Positions 45,756 through 54,619 of a stretch of 64,000 bases of DNA are shown piece after piece (the first letter of the stretch is position 1; each line of letters starts with the position of its first letter). Source of the stretch: Methylothermaceae bacterium (GTDB taxonomy: Bacteria > Pseudomonadota > Gammaproteobacteria > Methylococcales > Methylothermaceae); assembly GCA_026981855.1 (NCBI GenBank), contig JALSIB010000029.1, forward strand, positions 1 to 64,000, in the 5' to 3' direction. Both the position numbers and the translations under genes were made by a program. Below the pieces are notes generated by a model. That model was not told where the DNA came from, searched no databases, and saw nothing but the letters and a program-made list of their open reading frames with translations.

Positions 45756-46544
45756 ATGAAATCATCGGGCCAAGGCCCCCTGGCCGCGGCGGCGGACAAG
45801 CAGATCGACCTGCGGGCGAAATTCTACGAATATTTCGAGCTGGTGCCGGCCACCACGGAGGATCTCAAGCGCGAGGTGTACAAGCTGCGCTATCAGGTCT
45901 ATTGCGTGGAAACGGGCTTCGAGCGGCGGGAGGATTGCGAGCGGGTGATCGAGGATGGCGAGCCGGTCTATCTGGAACGGGACGAGTTCGATGACCGCTC
46001 GGTTCACTCTCTGGTCCGTCATCGCCGTACGGGGCTGTATGCCGCCACGGTGAGGCTGGTGCTGCCCGATCCAGGCGATCCCGCCGCTCCCTATCCCATC
46101 GAGGATCATTGCGTTCTGGAATATCCGGTGACCGATCCGCGTATCCGCCTGCATCTTGCCGAAATTTCCCGCTTCGCGGTGTCGAAGCACTTCAAGAAAC
46201 GCCGGGGGGAGGAAGGGACGCTTGCCGGCATCGGTGAGGAGACACGGGTCTATTTCGATGCCGACGAGCGGCGCATTCTGCCCCATATCACCGTGGGGCT
46301 GTTCGCCGCCATCGTGCGCATGACCCGTGCCCACGGCATCACCCACTGGTACGGGGTGATGGAGCCGGCGCTGCTGCGGTTGCTGCGCCTTTTCGGGATC
46401 CGCTTCGTTCCCATCGGCCCCGATGTGGAGTATCACGGACTGCGCCGCCCCTGTCTGGCGGAAGTGGACAAGGTGTTGCCGAACATGAAGAAGGTCAACC
46501 GGGCGGTGTGGGATCTGATCACCGAGGGCGGGAAATACGGGTGA
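45756..46544 (+). CDS. PEP-CTERM/exosortase-associated acyltransferase (second copy)
   Basis: A 262-residue protein of the same family as 35358-36038. Typical segments are KLRYQVYCVETGFERREDC, VHSLVRHRRTGLYAATVRL and LAEISRFAVSKHFKKRRGEE. The N-terminal region is longer and contains a helical FYEYFELVPAT stretch. The substrate is unknown. It is divergent from the thiF-prsT pair across about 180 bases, where a shared promoter region is likely. Confidence 0.85.
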   Translation: MKSSGQGPLAAAADKQIDLRAKFYEYFELVPATTEDLKREVYKLRYQVYCVETGFERREDCERVIEDGEPVYLERDEFDDRSVHSLVRHRRTGLYAATVRLVLPDPGDPAAPYPIEDHCVLEYPVTDPRIRLHLAEISRFAVSKHFKKRRGEEGTLAGIGEETRVYFDADERRILPHITVGLFAAIVRMTRAHGITHWYGVMEPALLRLLRLFGIRFVPIGPDVEYHGLRRPCLAEVDKVLPNMKKVNRAVWDLITEGGKYG

Positions 46545-47066
46545 TCAGATGAAGAAAGCCTTGAGGACCAGAGAAGCGACGCCGGCCATCAGTAGCGACA
46601 GCATCCAGTTGTGCAGCCGCAGTTGCGCTTCGATGGTGGCGAAGCGCTTTTCGTATTTCGCCTCCTGTTCCAGGAACCGCTGATCCATTTTGGCGTCCTG
46701 TTCGAGGAACCGCTTGTCCACCCTGGCCTCGAATTCCTGAAAGCGACTTTCGTATTTCGCCTCCTGCTCCAGGAACCGTTGCTCCATTTTGGCGTCCTGC
46801 TCCAGGAACCGCTGATCCATCTTTCTTTCCAGTTGTTCGAAGCGGATCTGCATGTGGGACTCGAGCCGGTCGATGCGGTTATCGACCTTTTCGAAGCGCA
46901 GGTTCATCTCCTGCTCCAGCCTTTCCAGGTCGCGCACGGTGGCGACATCGGAGGTGGACAGGGCCGATGCCAGGGCTTCGGCCATCACTTTGGCCTGGGC
47001 CTCTGGAACACTGGCAGCCTTGAGTTGCTCGACAAACTTCAGGGTGTCGAAGTGTACGCTGGCCAT
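46545..47066 (-). CDS. hendecad coiled-coil protein with C-terminal membrane anchor (DUF1640-like)
   Basis: A 173-residue protein. The N-terminus (MASVHFDTLKFVEQLKAASV) and the following Ala/Glu-rich helix resemble DUF1640/CCDC90-type coiled-coil proteins. Residues 82-147 are six 11-residue repeats such as KMDQRFLEQDA and KMEQRFLEQEA, a pattern that favours a right-handed coiled coil. The C-terminal helix (WMLSLLMAGVASLVLKAFFI) is a membrane anchor. It converges on the acyltransferase with no gap. Function unknown. Confidence 0.78.
   Translation of the reverse strand: MASVHFDTLKFVEQLKAASVPEAQAKVMAEALASALSTSDVATVRDLERLEQEMNLRFEKVDNRIDRLESHMQIRFEQLERKMDQRFLEQDAKMEQRFLEQEAKYESRFQEFEARVDKRFLEQDAKMDQRFLEQEAKYEKRFATIEAQLRLHNWMLSLLMAGVASLVLKAFFI
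46626..46823 (-). repeat. in-gene 33-base tandem repeat
   Basis: Six 33-base units inside the coiled-coil gene, each encoding an 11-residue unit (for example KMDQRFLEQDA). Some units are nearly identical at DNA level, so copy number may vary. Confidence 0.75.
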
Positions 47067-47155
47067 GATGATTGGGTTTCAGGGGAGCGATACCCCTAAT
47101 ATACCTCATTTCCTGGGCGTTCGCTCCCTTCCGCAGGGCAATTGCATGAACCGGT
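47067..47155. other. intergenic region
   Basis: A short gap between the coiled-coil gene and the REP-like repeat before hemC. Nothing further was identified. Confidence 0.4.
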
Positions 47156-47256
47156 CCTCTCCTCTCCCTCCGGGAGAAGGGCCGGGGGTGAGGGAGAACT
47201 CCACCGTTTCACCGGACCAAGCCCTCACCCCAACTCTCTTCCCAAAGGGCGAGGGG
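47156..47256. repeat. REP-like element, double copy
   Basis: Contains CCTCTCCCTCCGGGAGAAGG with GCCGGGGGTGAGGG at its left and an inverted CCCTCACCCC-type arm at 47222-47256. It is the same family as 35296-35333 and 52151-52191; two oppositely oriented copies form a BIME-like pair in front of the hem operon. Confidence 0.65.
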
Positions 47257-47311
47257 CTTTTGTGTAAGGGGCTGTCGCTCGACGCCTCGAAAACCCGCGC
47301 GGCAATTTTGT

Positions 47312-47317
47312 TACAAT
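47312..47317 (+). promoter_or_regulatory. possible -10 box of hem operon
   Basis: TACAAT about 30 bases before the hemC GTG matches the -10 consensus, but no convincing -35 box lies 16-18 bases upstream. It is the only promoter-like hexamer close to the start. Confidence 0.35.
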
Positions 47318-47346
47318 GAAACACCGGTAAATGGTTGGTTTTTCGA

Positions 47347-48273
47347 GTGACGCAAACGATTCGTATCGCAACCCGCAAGAGCCCGCTGGCGCTGTGGCAG
47401 GCGGAACATGTGGCGGCGCGCCTTCGGGTGGCGCATCCCGGGCTCGAGGTGAGCCTGGTGAAGATGGTCACCACCGGGGACCGTATCCTGGACGCGCCCC
47501 TGGCCAAGGTGGGGGGGAAGGGGTTGTTCGTCAAGGAGCTGGAACAGGGAATGCTGGCGGGGCGGGCCGATATTGCGGTCCATTCCATGAAGGACGTGCC
47601 GGTGGAGCTGCCGGAAGGTCTTCATATCGGCGCCATTCTCCAGCGGGAAGACCCCCGCGACGCTTTGGTCAGCAACCGTTATTCCACTTTGCTTTCGCTG
47701 CCTTCCGATGCCCGCGTCGGCACTTCCAGCCTGCGCCGTCAGTGCCAGTTGCAGCAGCGTTTCCCCGGCTGGCGGATCAGTCCCTTGCGCGGCAACGTGG
47801 GAACCCGGGTGGGCAAGCTCGATGCCGGCGACTACGACGCCATCATTCTGGCGAGCGCAGGGCTCAAGCGCCTGGGCTGGGAAGGGCGGATCAGCGAATC
47901 GATCGATCCGGACCTGTGCCTGCCCGCGATCGGCCAGGGGGCGATCGGCATCGAATGCCGCTGTGACGACGATGAAATCAACCGTTTGCTCTCTCCCCTG
48001 CACGATGAACCGACCGCCGTTTGCGTTGCGGCGGAGCGGGCCTTCAATCGGCGGCTGGAAGGCGGGTGCCAGGTGCCCATCGCGGGCTACGCCGTTCTTG
48101 AGGACGATCGCCTGTGGCTGCGGGGCAGGGTGGGGTTGCCGGACGGCAGCTGGCTGCTGGCCGACGAGGCGAGAGGGGTGCGGGAATCGGCGGAAGATCT
48201 GGGCGTCGCGTTGGCCGAGAGGCTGCTTGGCCAGGGCGCGGACAGGATCTTGAAAGCGGTGTATGGGCGTTGA
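47347..48273 (+). CDS. hemC: porphobilinogen deaminase (hydroxymethylbilane synthase)
   Basis: A 308-residue enzyme that joins four porphobilinogens into hydroxymethylbilane for haem and sirohaem. Conserved parts are [18 protein letters not shown], the [10 protein letters not shown] loop, and the dipyrromethane-binding Cys241 in [16 protein letters not shown] 47347 gives the family length; a TTG four codons upstream is possible. The gene's end overlaps hemD by 11 bases, giving the usual hemCD operon start. Confidence 0.95.
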   Translation: MTQTIRIATRKSPLALWQAEHVAARLRVAHPGLEVSLVKMVTTGDRILDAPLAKVGGKGLFVKELEQGMLAGRADIAVHSMKDVPVELPEGLHIGAILQREDPRDALVSNRYSTLLSLPSDARVGTSSLRRQCQLQQRFPGWRISPLRGNVGTRVGKLDAGDYDAIILASAGLKRLGWEGRISESIDPDLCLPAIGQGAIGIECRCDDDEINRLLSPLHDEPTAVCVAAERAFNRRLEGGCQVPIAGYAVLEDDRLWLRGRVGLPDGSWLLADEARGVRESAEDLGVALAERLLGQGADRILKAVYGR

Positions 48274-49027
48274 CGTTTTGCCGTTGCAAGGACGGCGGAT
48301 AGGGGTGACCCGGCCGCGCCGCCAGGCGGGGAACCTGTGCCGTATGATCGAGGAGCGCGGGGGGCGGGCGCATCGCTTTCCGATGATCGAGATCGCTGCG
48401 GTCGAACCCCTCCCGGGCGGCGATTGGTGGCGGGGGCAGGACTGGCTGATCTTCGTCAGCGCCAACGCGGTGCGTTTCGCCCTCGCCGCCGGTTTGCGCG
48501 CCCCCGGCGCCCGGCTGGCGGCGATCGGCAGGGCCACCGCGGCGGCGCTGGAAAAAAACGGTTTTCAGGTGGCGTGCCGGGCGCCTGCGCCTTATACTTC
48601 CGAAAGTTTGCTGGACCAGGATTGTTTCCGGCAGGTGAACGGCCGCAGGATACTGATCGTGCGGGGCGTGGGCGGCCGGCCGAAACTGGCGGAGACGCTT
48701 GCCGGGCGGGGCGCCGAAGTGTCGCTGGCGGAACTCTACCGGCGGCTGCCGCCGTCACGGGCGGCGGTGGAGACGTTGCGGGCGTGTCTGTGCCGCGGGC
48801 TGGATGCGGTGTTGGTGACCAGCGCCGAGGTGTTGGCAAACCTGCAACGGGCGGCGGGAGAGGGGGTGGAAGCGCTGCGCGCCCTTCCCCTGGTCGTGGG
48901 CGGGGAAAGGCTGGCGGGGAAAGCCTGGGCGGCGCGATTCGAAGACGTGACGGCGGCGGCCTCGGCGCTCGATGCCGATATGCTGGCGGCGCTGGAGAAA
49001 CGGCTGGTTCAGGAGAGGAAAGCGTAA
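48263..49027 (+). CDS. hemD: uroporphyrinogen-III synthase
   Basis: A 254-residue protein that closes and rearranges hydroxymethylbilane to uroporphyrinogen III. The fold is two Rossmann-like lobes. The N-terminus [16 protein letters not shown] and [12 protein letters not shown], and the late [14 protein letters not shown] segment are family-like. Sequence conservation is low in this family, so identity leans on its position between hemC and hemX. It ends just before the HicB antitoxin gene. Confidence 0.9.
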   Translation: MGVDVLPLQGRRIGVTRPRRQAGNLCRMIEERGGRAHRFPMIEIAAVEPLPGGDWWRGQDWLIFVSANAVRFALAAGLRAPGARLAAIGRATAAALEKNGFQVACRAPAPYTSESLLDQDCFRQVNGRRILIVRGVGGRPKLAETLAGRGAEVSLAELYRRLPPSRAAVETLRACLCRGLDAVLVTSAEVLANLQRAAGEGVEALRALPLVVGGERLAGKAWAARFEDVTAAASALDADMLAALEKRLVQERKA

Positions 49028-49028
49028 G

Positions 49029-49241
49029 ATGAAATACCGGGTCGTGATCGAGCGGGATGAGGACGGGGTGTTCATCGCCGAGGTTCCCCGGTTGCCCGGC
49101 TGCATCTCCCAGGGGCGTAGCCGCGAAGAGGCCCTGCGGAATATTCGAGAGGCGATCGAAGTATATATAGAAAGCTTGAAGCTCCATGGCGAGCCATTGC
49201 CGCCTCCGCTGGATGAGGAGGTTGTCGAGGTAGGTGGGTGA
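49029..49241 (+). CDS. hicB: HicB-type antitoxin
   Basis: A 70-residue protein of the HicB family: MKYRVVIERDEDGVFIAEVP and LPGCISQGRSREEALRNIRE give the partially degraded RNase H fold typical of HicB, with EAIEVYIE in the C-terminal helix. HicB neutralises the HicA RNA nuclease. The gene begins one base after the hemD stop and overlaps hicA by four bases. The order hicB-hicA occurs in many related systems. It seems to have inserted between hemD and hemX. Confidence 0.9.
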   Translation: MKYRVVIERDEDGVFIAEVPRLPGCISQGRSREEALRNIREAIEVYIESLKLHGEPLPPPLDEEVVEVGG

Positions 49242-49462
49242 GCCGGCTTCCCCGGGTCTCGGGCCGTGAGGTTGTGTCAGCGTTGAAAAAAATCCATTAT
49301 GAGAAAGACAGGCAAAAAGGTAGCCATATAATCCTGCGGCAAATGTATTATCCGCATAAGCGTGTTGTCGTTCCGGATCATAAGGAAATAGCGAAGGGCA
49401 CCTTGGTGAAGATTCTTCGCCAAGTCGGATTGACGGCCGAAGAATTCCGGCGCTTATTATGA
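49238..49462 (+). CDS. hicA: HicA-type toxin (mRNA interferase)
   Basis: A 74-residue dsRBD-like protein of the HicA/YcfA family. The catalytic His30 lies in KGSHIILRQM, and the preceding GREVVSALKKI and final LVKILRQVGL are typical. HicA cuts mRNAs when HicB is degraded. GTG 49238 overlaps the hicB stop. After it come about 100 non-coding bases before hemX. No separate promoter was recognised. Confidence 0.9.
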   Translation: MSRLPRVSGREVVSALKKIHYEKDRQKGSHIILRQMYYPHKRVVVPDHKEIAKGTLVKILRQVGLTAEEFRRLL

Positions 49463-49568
49463 AATGATTGTTGCACCGTAAGGTTTCCCAATCGGAGCTT
49501 CCGCTGGGTGAACAGCGGTGGAACTCTGATCTATAAACGTGACGAAAGAGACAGGATAAGGAAGAACC

Positions 49569-50858
49569 ATGGCGGATCTGCTTCCGGAAGGCGATTTTGA
49601 GGATGAAGACGAAGGGCTGTCGAAGCTCGGACTTTGGATCACGGTCGTCGTGATCGTGTTGATTCTGGGCATCGGCGCGGTGGGGTACTATCTGTTTCAG
49701 ATGCTCAGGGCCGAGCAGGCGGGGATCGGAGGGGAAGTGGGCAAGGAGGTGCGGCGGTTGATGGATCTCACCCATCAGGTGACCAGCCTGCAGAAGGAGG
49801 TCACCACCCTGCACGCCCAGGTCACCCTGCTCGAGAGCAAGCAGACGGCGCGGGAAAGGAAGTGGCGCCAGATGTTGGACCAGCAGGCCGAAGTGTTCGA
49901 CGGCAAGCTGGCCGCCCTGGAGAAGAAGCTGGAGATGAGTCATTCCAAACTGGCCAATCAGATCCAGTTCGTCCAGCGCCAGGTCAATCGCACCCGCGCC
50001 GATGTGATGTTGGCGGACGCCGAGTATCTGCTCACGGTCGCCAACCAGAAACTGAACCTTACCGGGGACGTGGCGTCCGCCTTGAAGGCGTTGGAGGCGG
50101 CCGACGCGCTGTTGCGCCAGAGCGGCGACCCCTCGGTGTACAAGGTGCGGGAAGCCCTGGCCAGGGAGCTGGCGGCCCTGAAGAAGGTCCAGGCGCCCGA
50201 CCCGGTGGGCATCTCGGCCAGGATTCTGGCGCTCGAGGATCGCATTCACACCCTGCCGCTGTTCCTGCCGCACATGGGTAAGGTCAGCAAGACGGAAACG
50301 CCCAAGGAGCAGACCAGCGAGGATCTGGTCGATCAGTGGAAAGAGATCCTGACCATTCGCCGCCGCCGCACCGAGCGCCCGGTGGAGGCCATTCTGACGC
50401 CCGAAGAAGTGGAAGCCATCCGCCATGCGCTGGTGCTCAAGCTGGAGACCGCCAGATTCGCCGCGGTCCGGGGACAACCAGAGCTGTATCGCAGCAGCCT
50501 GGAGGCCGCGGTCAAATGGGTCGGGCAGCATTTCCAGACCAAGGACGGAAAAGTGCGGGAATTCATCGACGAATTGAACGATCTGATCAGGCAGCCGGTG
50601 GCGGTCGAGTTTCCGGAGATCGGCGCTTCGTTGAAGTTGTTGCGGCATTTGCCCCGGCTGCGGCTGGAACTGGAGCGGCTCGATGGCGGCGTCGCCGTTT
50701 CGCCCCGCAAGAGAGCCGCCCCCCTCAGTCCGAAACCGGCTGAAAAGCGCCCGGCACCCTCCGCGCCGGCGAAGGCGGATTCCCGGCCCGGCGGCGAAAA
50801 AGGGAAGGCGGAGCAGGGCGGGGCGGCGACATCCGCTGACACGTCCAAATCACAATAA
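49569..50858 (+). CDS. hemX: HemX family protein
   Basis: A 429-residue single-pass membrane protein: a charged N-terminus, one membrane helix (WITVVVIVLILGIGAVGYYL), a long helical periplasmic region with coiled-coil (LTHQVTSLQKEVTTLHAQ) and the HemX core (LADAEYLLTVANQKL), then a low-complexity Ala/Pro/Lys tail. HemX-like proteins are encoded with hemD in gammaproteobacteria; enzyme activity is not shown. It lies after the HicBA pair and 15 bases before hemY. Confidence 0.88.
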   Translation: MADLLPEGDFEDEDEGLSKLGLWITVVVIVLILGIGAVGYYLFQMLRAEQAGIGGEVGKEVRRLMDLTHQVTSLQKEVTTLHAQVTLLESKQTARERKWRQMLDQQAEVFDGKLAALEKKLEMSHSKLANQIQFVQRQVNRTRADVMLADAEYLLTVANQKLNLTGDVASALKALEAADALLRQSGDPSVYKVREALARELAALKKVQAPDPVGISARILALEDRIHTLPLFLPHMGKVSKTETPKEQTSEDLVDQWKEILTIRRRRTERPVEAILTPEEVEAIRHALVLKLETARFAAVRGQPELYRSSLEAAVKWVGQHFQTKDGKVREFIDELNDLIRQPVAVEFPEIGASLKLLRHLPRLRLELERLDGGVAVSPRKRAAPLSPKPAEKRPAPSAPAKADSRPGGEKGKAEQGGAATSADTSKSQ

Positions 50859-50873
50859 TTTCGGGAGGACAGG

Positions 50874-52118
50874 GTGAGCGTCATCAAGAAGCAACTGATC
50901 CTTTGGAGTGTCGTCCTGATTCTGGCGGTCGTGGCGGCGTTGTTGCTGCCCCGTCTGGAGCTGGCCCAACATGCCGGATACGTGCTGATCGGCTGGGGGC
51001 GGTGGGAAATCGAGTTGACGGTGGTGACTCTCGTCCTGGTCATCGTCATCGGGTTCGTTCTGTTCTACGCGGCTGCCAGGCTGATCGGCCTGCTGCTTCG
51101 TCTGCCGCTGCAACTGCGCAGCAAGAAGGAGGCGGCGAAGGCCGAAGCGGCCTACCGGAGCCTGATTCAGGGGCTCAAGGAAGCGGCGGAGGGGAACTGG
51201 GAAAAGGCGGAGAAGGTGTTGATCGAGAATGCCGCTCTGAGCGGCGCTTCCCTGGTGCATTACCTGACCGCCGCGCGTGCCGCCCACCAGCGCGGCGCCC
51301 TGAAGGAGCGTGACCAGTATCTGAAGAAAGCCAGGGAGGAGGCCCCGGAGTCGGAGCTGGCCGTGAAACTGACCGAGGCCGAACTCCATCTGGCCAACGA
51401 GGATTTCGACAAGGCGCTGCAATCCCTGAAACGGCTGGACAAGATCGCGCCGGCCAATGCCCAGGTTCTGCGTCTGTTGCACCAGGTGTACATGCGTCTG
51501 GGGGAATGGGAGTCCCTGGGCAAGCTGCTGCCGCGCCTGCACAAGAGCAAGGTGCTGCTCGAGGCCGAGGTGAGGTTGTTGGAACTGGAAACCTATAGCG
51601 CCATGTTGCGGGACAAGGCCGGGGAGAAGGACGCCAAGGCGTTGCAGGAATTGTGGAACGGCTTGCCCGGGCACGTCCGCAAACTGCCGGAGCTGGAGGC
51701 GGTCTATTTCGCTTCCATGATCGAGGTGGGTGGCGGCGAACTGATCGAACAGGTGTTGCGCGACAGTCTGAACGACCGCTGGGACGAGGCTTTGGTGGTT
51801 CTGTACGGAACCATCGAACTGGCGGACGCGCAGGCCCAGTTGCGCCACGCCGAACGCTGGCTTGGGCGCCACGCCACCGATGCGATCCTGTTGCGGGTGC
51901 TCGGCAAGATCGCGCTCAGGGCGGGGGAGCGGGAAAAAGCCGCCGATTACCTGCGCCGCAGCCTGGAGATTCAACCGACGGTCGAAGCCTACCGCCTGCT
52001 TGGGGATCTGAGGTTGCAACAGGACGACACCGAGAGTGCCTGCGAATGTTACCGGCGGGGTTTGATGCTGGCCTCAAAGGCCGTCATCGAGGAGATCGAG
52101 TCTCATCCCGAAGGTTGA
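50874..52118 (+). CDS. hemY: haem biosynthesis TPR protein HemY
   Basis: A 414-residue inner-membrane protein. Two N-terminal membrane helices (LILWSVVLILAVVAALLLP and VVTLVLVIVIGFVLFYAAAR) are followed by TPR-like helical repeats to the end (for example ALQSLKRLDKIAPANAQ). The HemY_N domain and its place after hemX match the gammaproteobacterial hemCDXY operon. Note this is not the oxygen-dependent protoporphyrinogen oxidase sometimes called HemY. It starts at GTG 50874 with a GGGAGGA ribosome site. Confidence 0.9.
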   Translation: MSVIKKQLILWSVVLILAVVAALLLPRLELAQHAGYVLIGWGRWEIELTVVTLVLVIVIGFVLFYAAARLIGLLLRLPLQLRSKKEAAKAEAAYRSLIQGLKEAAEGNWEKAEKVLIENAALSGASLVHYLTAARAAHQRGALKERDQYLKKAREEAPESELAVKLTEAELHLANEDFDKALQSLKRLDKIAPANAQVLRLLHQVYMRLGEWESLGKLLPRLHKSKVLLEAEVRLLELETYSAMLRDKAGEKDAKALQELWNGLPGHVRKLPELEAVYFASMIEVGGGELIEQVLRDSLNDRWDEALVVLYGTIELADAQAQLRHAERWLGRHATDAILLRVLGKIALRAGEREKAADYLRRSLEIQPTVEAYRLLGDLRLQQDDTESACECYRRGLMLASKAVIEEIESHPEG

Positions 52119-52150
52119 GCCGGGCCGATTCTCCGCCCCGGCTACGCTTT

Positions 52151-52191
52151 CCCTCGCCCCCGGCCCCTTCCCAACGCCCTGGGAAGAGGGA
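52151..52191. repeat. REP-like element
   Basis: CCCTCGCCCCCGGCCCCTTCC with AACGCCCTGGGAAGAGGGAG, in the same family as 35296-35333 and 47156-47256. It lies between the convergent hemY and ubiD genes. Confidence 0.6.
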
Positions 52192-52205
52192 GCTGTCGCC
52201 GGGCT

Positions 52206-53678
52206 TCATCGGCCGAAAATGTCCAGCTCCCGCCAGATTTCGTCCACCCGCCGTTTGACTTCGGGGTCCATGACGATCGGCCGGCCCCATTCCCGGGTGG
52301 TTTCCCCCCGCCACTTGTTGGTGGCGTCGAAGCCGATTTTCGATCCCAGGCCCGCCACCGGTGAGGCGAAGTCCAGATAGTCGATCGGCGTGTGTTCGAT
52401 CACGGTGATGTCGCGGGCCGGGTCCATGCGGGTGGTCATGGCCCAGATCACGTCCTTCCAGTCGCGGATGTTCACGTCGTCGTCGGTGGCGATGACGAAC
52501 TTGGTGTACATGAACTGGCGCAGGAACGACCACAGCCCCAGCATCACCCGCTTGGCGTGGCCGGGGTACTGCTTGCGCATGCTGATCACCGCCAGCCGGT
52601 ATGAGCACCCTTCCGGCGGCAGGTAGAAGTCGGTGATTTCCGGAAACTGTTTCTGCAGGATCGGCACGAACACCTCGTTGAGCGCCACGCCCAGCACCGC
52701 CGGCTCGTCCGGCGGCCGTCCGGTGTAGGTGCTGTGATAGATGGGGTCGGCCCGCTCGGTGACGCATTCGATGGTGAACACGGGGAAGGTCTCGACTTCG
52801 TTGTAATAGCCGGTATGGTCGCCGAAGGGACCTTCCGGCGCGGTTTCGCCGGGATGGAGATACCCTTCCAGGACGATCTCGGCGCTGGCGGGAACGTGGA
52901 GGTCGGACAGGCGCGCCTTGACCACCTCGGTCTTGCCGCCCCGCAGCAGACCCGCGAAGGCGTATTCCGACAAGGTGTCCGGTACCGGCGTGACCGCCGC
53001 CAGAATCGTCGCGGGGTCGGCTCCCAGGGCGACCGCCAGCGGGAAGGGCTCGCCGGGATGGGCCCGCTGCCAGTCCCTGAAATCCAGGGCGCCCCCCCGG
53101 TGCGCCAGCCAGCGCATGATGACCTTGTTGCGGTCGATGACCTGCATCCGGTAGATGCCGAGGTTCTGTCGGTCCTTGCGGGGGCCTTTGGTGATCACCA
53201 AAGGCCAGGTGATCAACGGGCCGGCGTCGTCCGGCCAGCAGGTCTGGATCGGGTAGCGGCCCAGATCCACTTCGTCGCCCTCCATGAGGGTGGCCTGGCA
53301 GGGCGCGTGTTTCAGGACTTTGGGCGCCATGTTCAGCACCTGTTTGAATACCGGCAATTTCTCCCAGGCGTCCTTCATCCCCTTGGGAGGGTCCGGTTCC
53401 TTGAGAAATGCCAGCAGTTTTCCCACCTCGCGGAGCGCTTCCACCGATTCCGCTCCCATGCCCAGCGCCACCCGCTGCGGCGTGCCGAACAGATTGCCCA
53501 GGAGGGGAATATCGGAGCCTTTCGGATTTTCGAACAGCAGCGCCGGTCCCCCGGCCTTCAGGGTGCGGTCGCAGATCTCGGTGATCTCCAGCCGGGGATC
53601 GACCTCCAAAGCGATGCGTTTGAGCTGGCCGCGTCGTTCCAGCAGCCGCAGAAAATCTCTCAGATCGTGGTAGTTCAT
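52206..53678 (-). CDS. ubiD: 4-hydroxy-3-polyprenylbenzoate decarboxylase UbiD
   Basis: A 490-residue prenylated-FMN-dependent decarboxylase of ubiquinone synthesis. The N-terminus [20 protein letters not shown], the central [19 protein letters not shown], and the C-terminal [10 protein letters not shown] and [11 protein letters not shown] segments match UbiD. Length is as in E. coli (497). ATG 53678 is chosen over one three codons upstream; both are possible. A small flippase-like gene lies upstream in the same direction with a 20-base gap. Confidence 0.95.
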   Translation of the reverse strand: MNYHDLRDFLRLLERRGQLKRIALEVDPRLEITEICDRTLKAGGPALLFENPKGSDIPLLGNLFGTPQRVALGMGAESVEALREVGKLLAFLKEPDPPKGMKDAWEKLPVFKQVLNMAPKVLKHAPCQATLMEGDEVDLGRYPIQTCWPDDAGPLITWPLVITKGPRKDRQNLGIYRMQVIDRNKVIMRWLAHRGGALDFRDWQRAHPGEPFPLAVALGADPATILAAVTPVPDTLSEYAFAGLLRGGKTEVVKARLSDLHVPASAEIVLEGYLHPGETAPEGPFGDHTGYYNEVETFPVFTIECVTERADPIYHSTYTGRPPDEPAVLGVALNEVFVPILQKQFPEITDFYLPPEGCSYRLAVISMRKQYPGHAKRVMLGLWSFLRQFMYTKFVIATDDDVNIRDWKDVIWAMTTRMDPARDITVIEHTPIDYLDFASPVAGLGSKIGFDATNKWRGETTREWGRPIVMDPEVKRRVDEIWRELDIFGR

Positions 53679-53698
53679 GGGCGCCATTGTAGCATTCC

Positions 53699-54619
53699 CT
53701 ACGTTCGTCTCTTTCTGCCGTTGGGGGGGGAGAAAGTGGTCGCCAGGACGAAATACAGCAGATCCCCCGTCACCGTGACTACCCGCAGCAACAGCGCGAT
53801 CAACGCGGCGGGGGCGGTGGGCAGCAGCGGTTGCAGGGTCAGGACGATCACTCCCTCGCGGATCCCGACACCCGATGGCGCGCCGGGGGTGACGAAACCG
53901 GCCAGCCAGGAAAGGGCGAAGATGGCGCTCAGCCGAACCACGACCGCAGGCTCCAGTGCCCGGGGGCTGAATGCGTATCCCAGCGCCACCAGCAGGGCGC
54001 CGGAGAGGGCGAAGAACAGCAGGTGAAACCCCCATGCCTGGAACCAGCCCAGCACCACGCGGCGGTTGAGGAGCCGGGGCCAGCGCCGGCGTATCTGCCG
54101 CTGCGCCACCCAGGCCAGCAACAGGGCCAGCCCGGCCGGTATCCCCAGGACCCAGGGCGGGAAGTCGCGGGAGGCGAGTATTCCGGCATCGAGGGACAGG
54201 GGCAGCGCCAGCACCAGCGAGGCGGCGCCGAGGGCGGAGAATTCATACAAGGTGGAGGCGGCGAGAACACCGTGGGGGATCCCCGCGCGGTTTCCCAGCA
54301 TTTGCCGTCCCACCACATGGAAGATGTTGCCGGGCAGATATTTTCCCAGCTGGCTTTGGGCGTAGAGGGACTGGACCTTTCGCCAGCGGAGCGTGGGCGC
54401 GCCCAGACCCTCGAGGATGCGTTGCCAGGCCAGTCCCAGAAACACGCACGCCACCGCGTAGCCGCCACAGGCCGCCGCGAGAATGGCCATTTCCCGGCTT
54501 CCGGGTCGCCATTGGCGGATGGTCTGCCATTCGCCCTGCAGCCGGCTGGCGACGTAATAGAGCGACAGCGCCACCAGCAGCCATCCGGCCCAGTGGGTGA
54601 GCTGCTTCAGCCGCTTCAC
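53699..54619 (-). CDS. lysylphosphatidylglycerol synthase transmembrane region / flippase-like protein
   Basis: A 306-residue protein with about eight membrane helices of the LPG_synthase_TM (flippase-like) family. Family parts are [38 protein letters not shown] and [18 protein letters not shown]. There is no soluble aminoacyl-transferase domain, so it is more likely a flippase of a lipid-linked or phospholipid substrate. GTG 54619 overlaps the methyltransferase stop by four bases; a tight operon with methyltransferase, GT2 and the large membrane protein is evident. Confidence 0.8.
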   Translation of the reverse strand: MKRLKQLTHWAGWLLVALSLYYVASRLQGEWQTIRQWRPGSREMAILAAACGGYAVACVFLGLAWQRILEGLGAPTLRWRKVQSLYAQSQLGKYLPGNIFHVVGRQMLGNRAGIPHGVLAASTLYEFSALGAASLVLALPLSLDAGILASRDFPPWVLGIPAGLALLLAWVAQRQIRRRWPRLLNRRVVLGWFQAWGFHLLFFALSGALLVALGYAFSPRALEPAVVVRLSAIFALSWLAGFVTPGAPSGVGIREGVIVLTLQPLLPTAPAALIALLLRVVTVTGDLLYFVLATTFSPPNGRKRRT

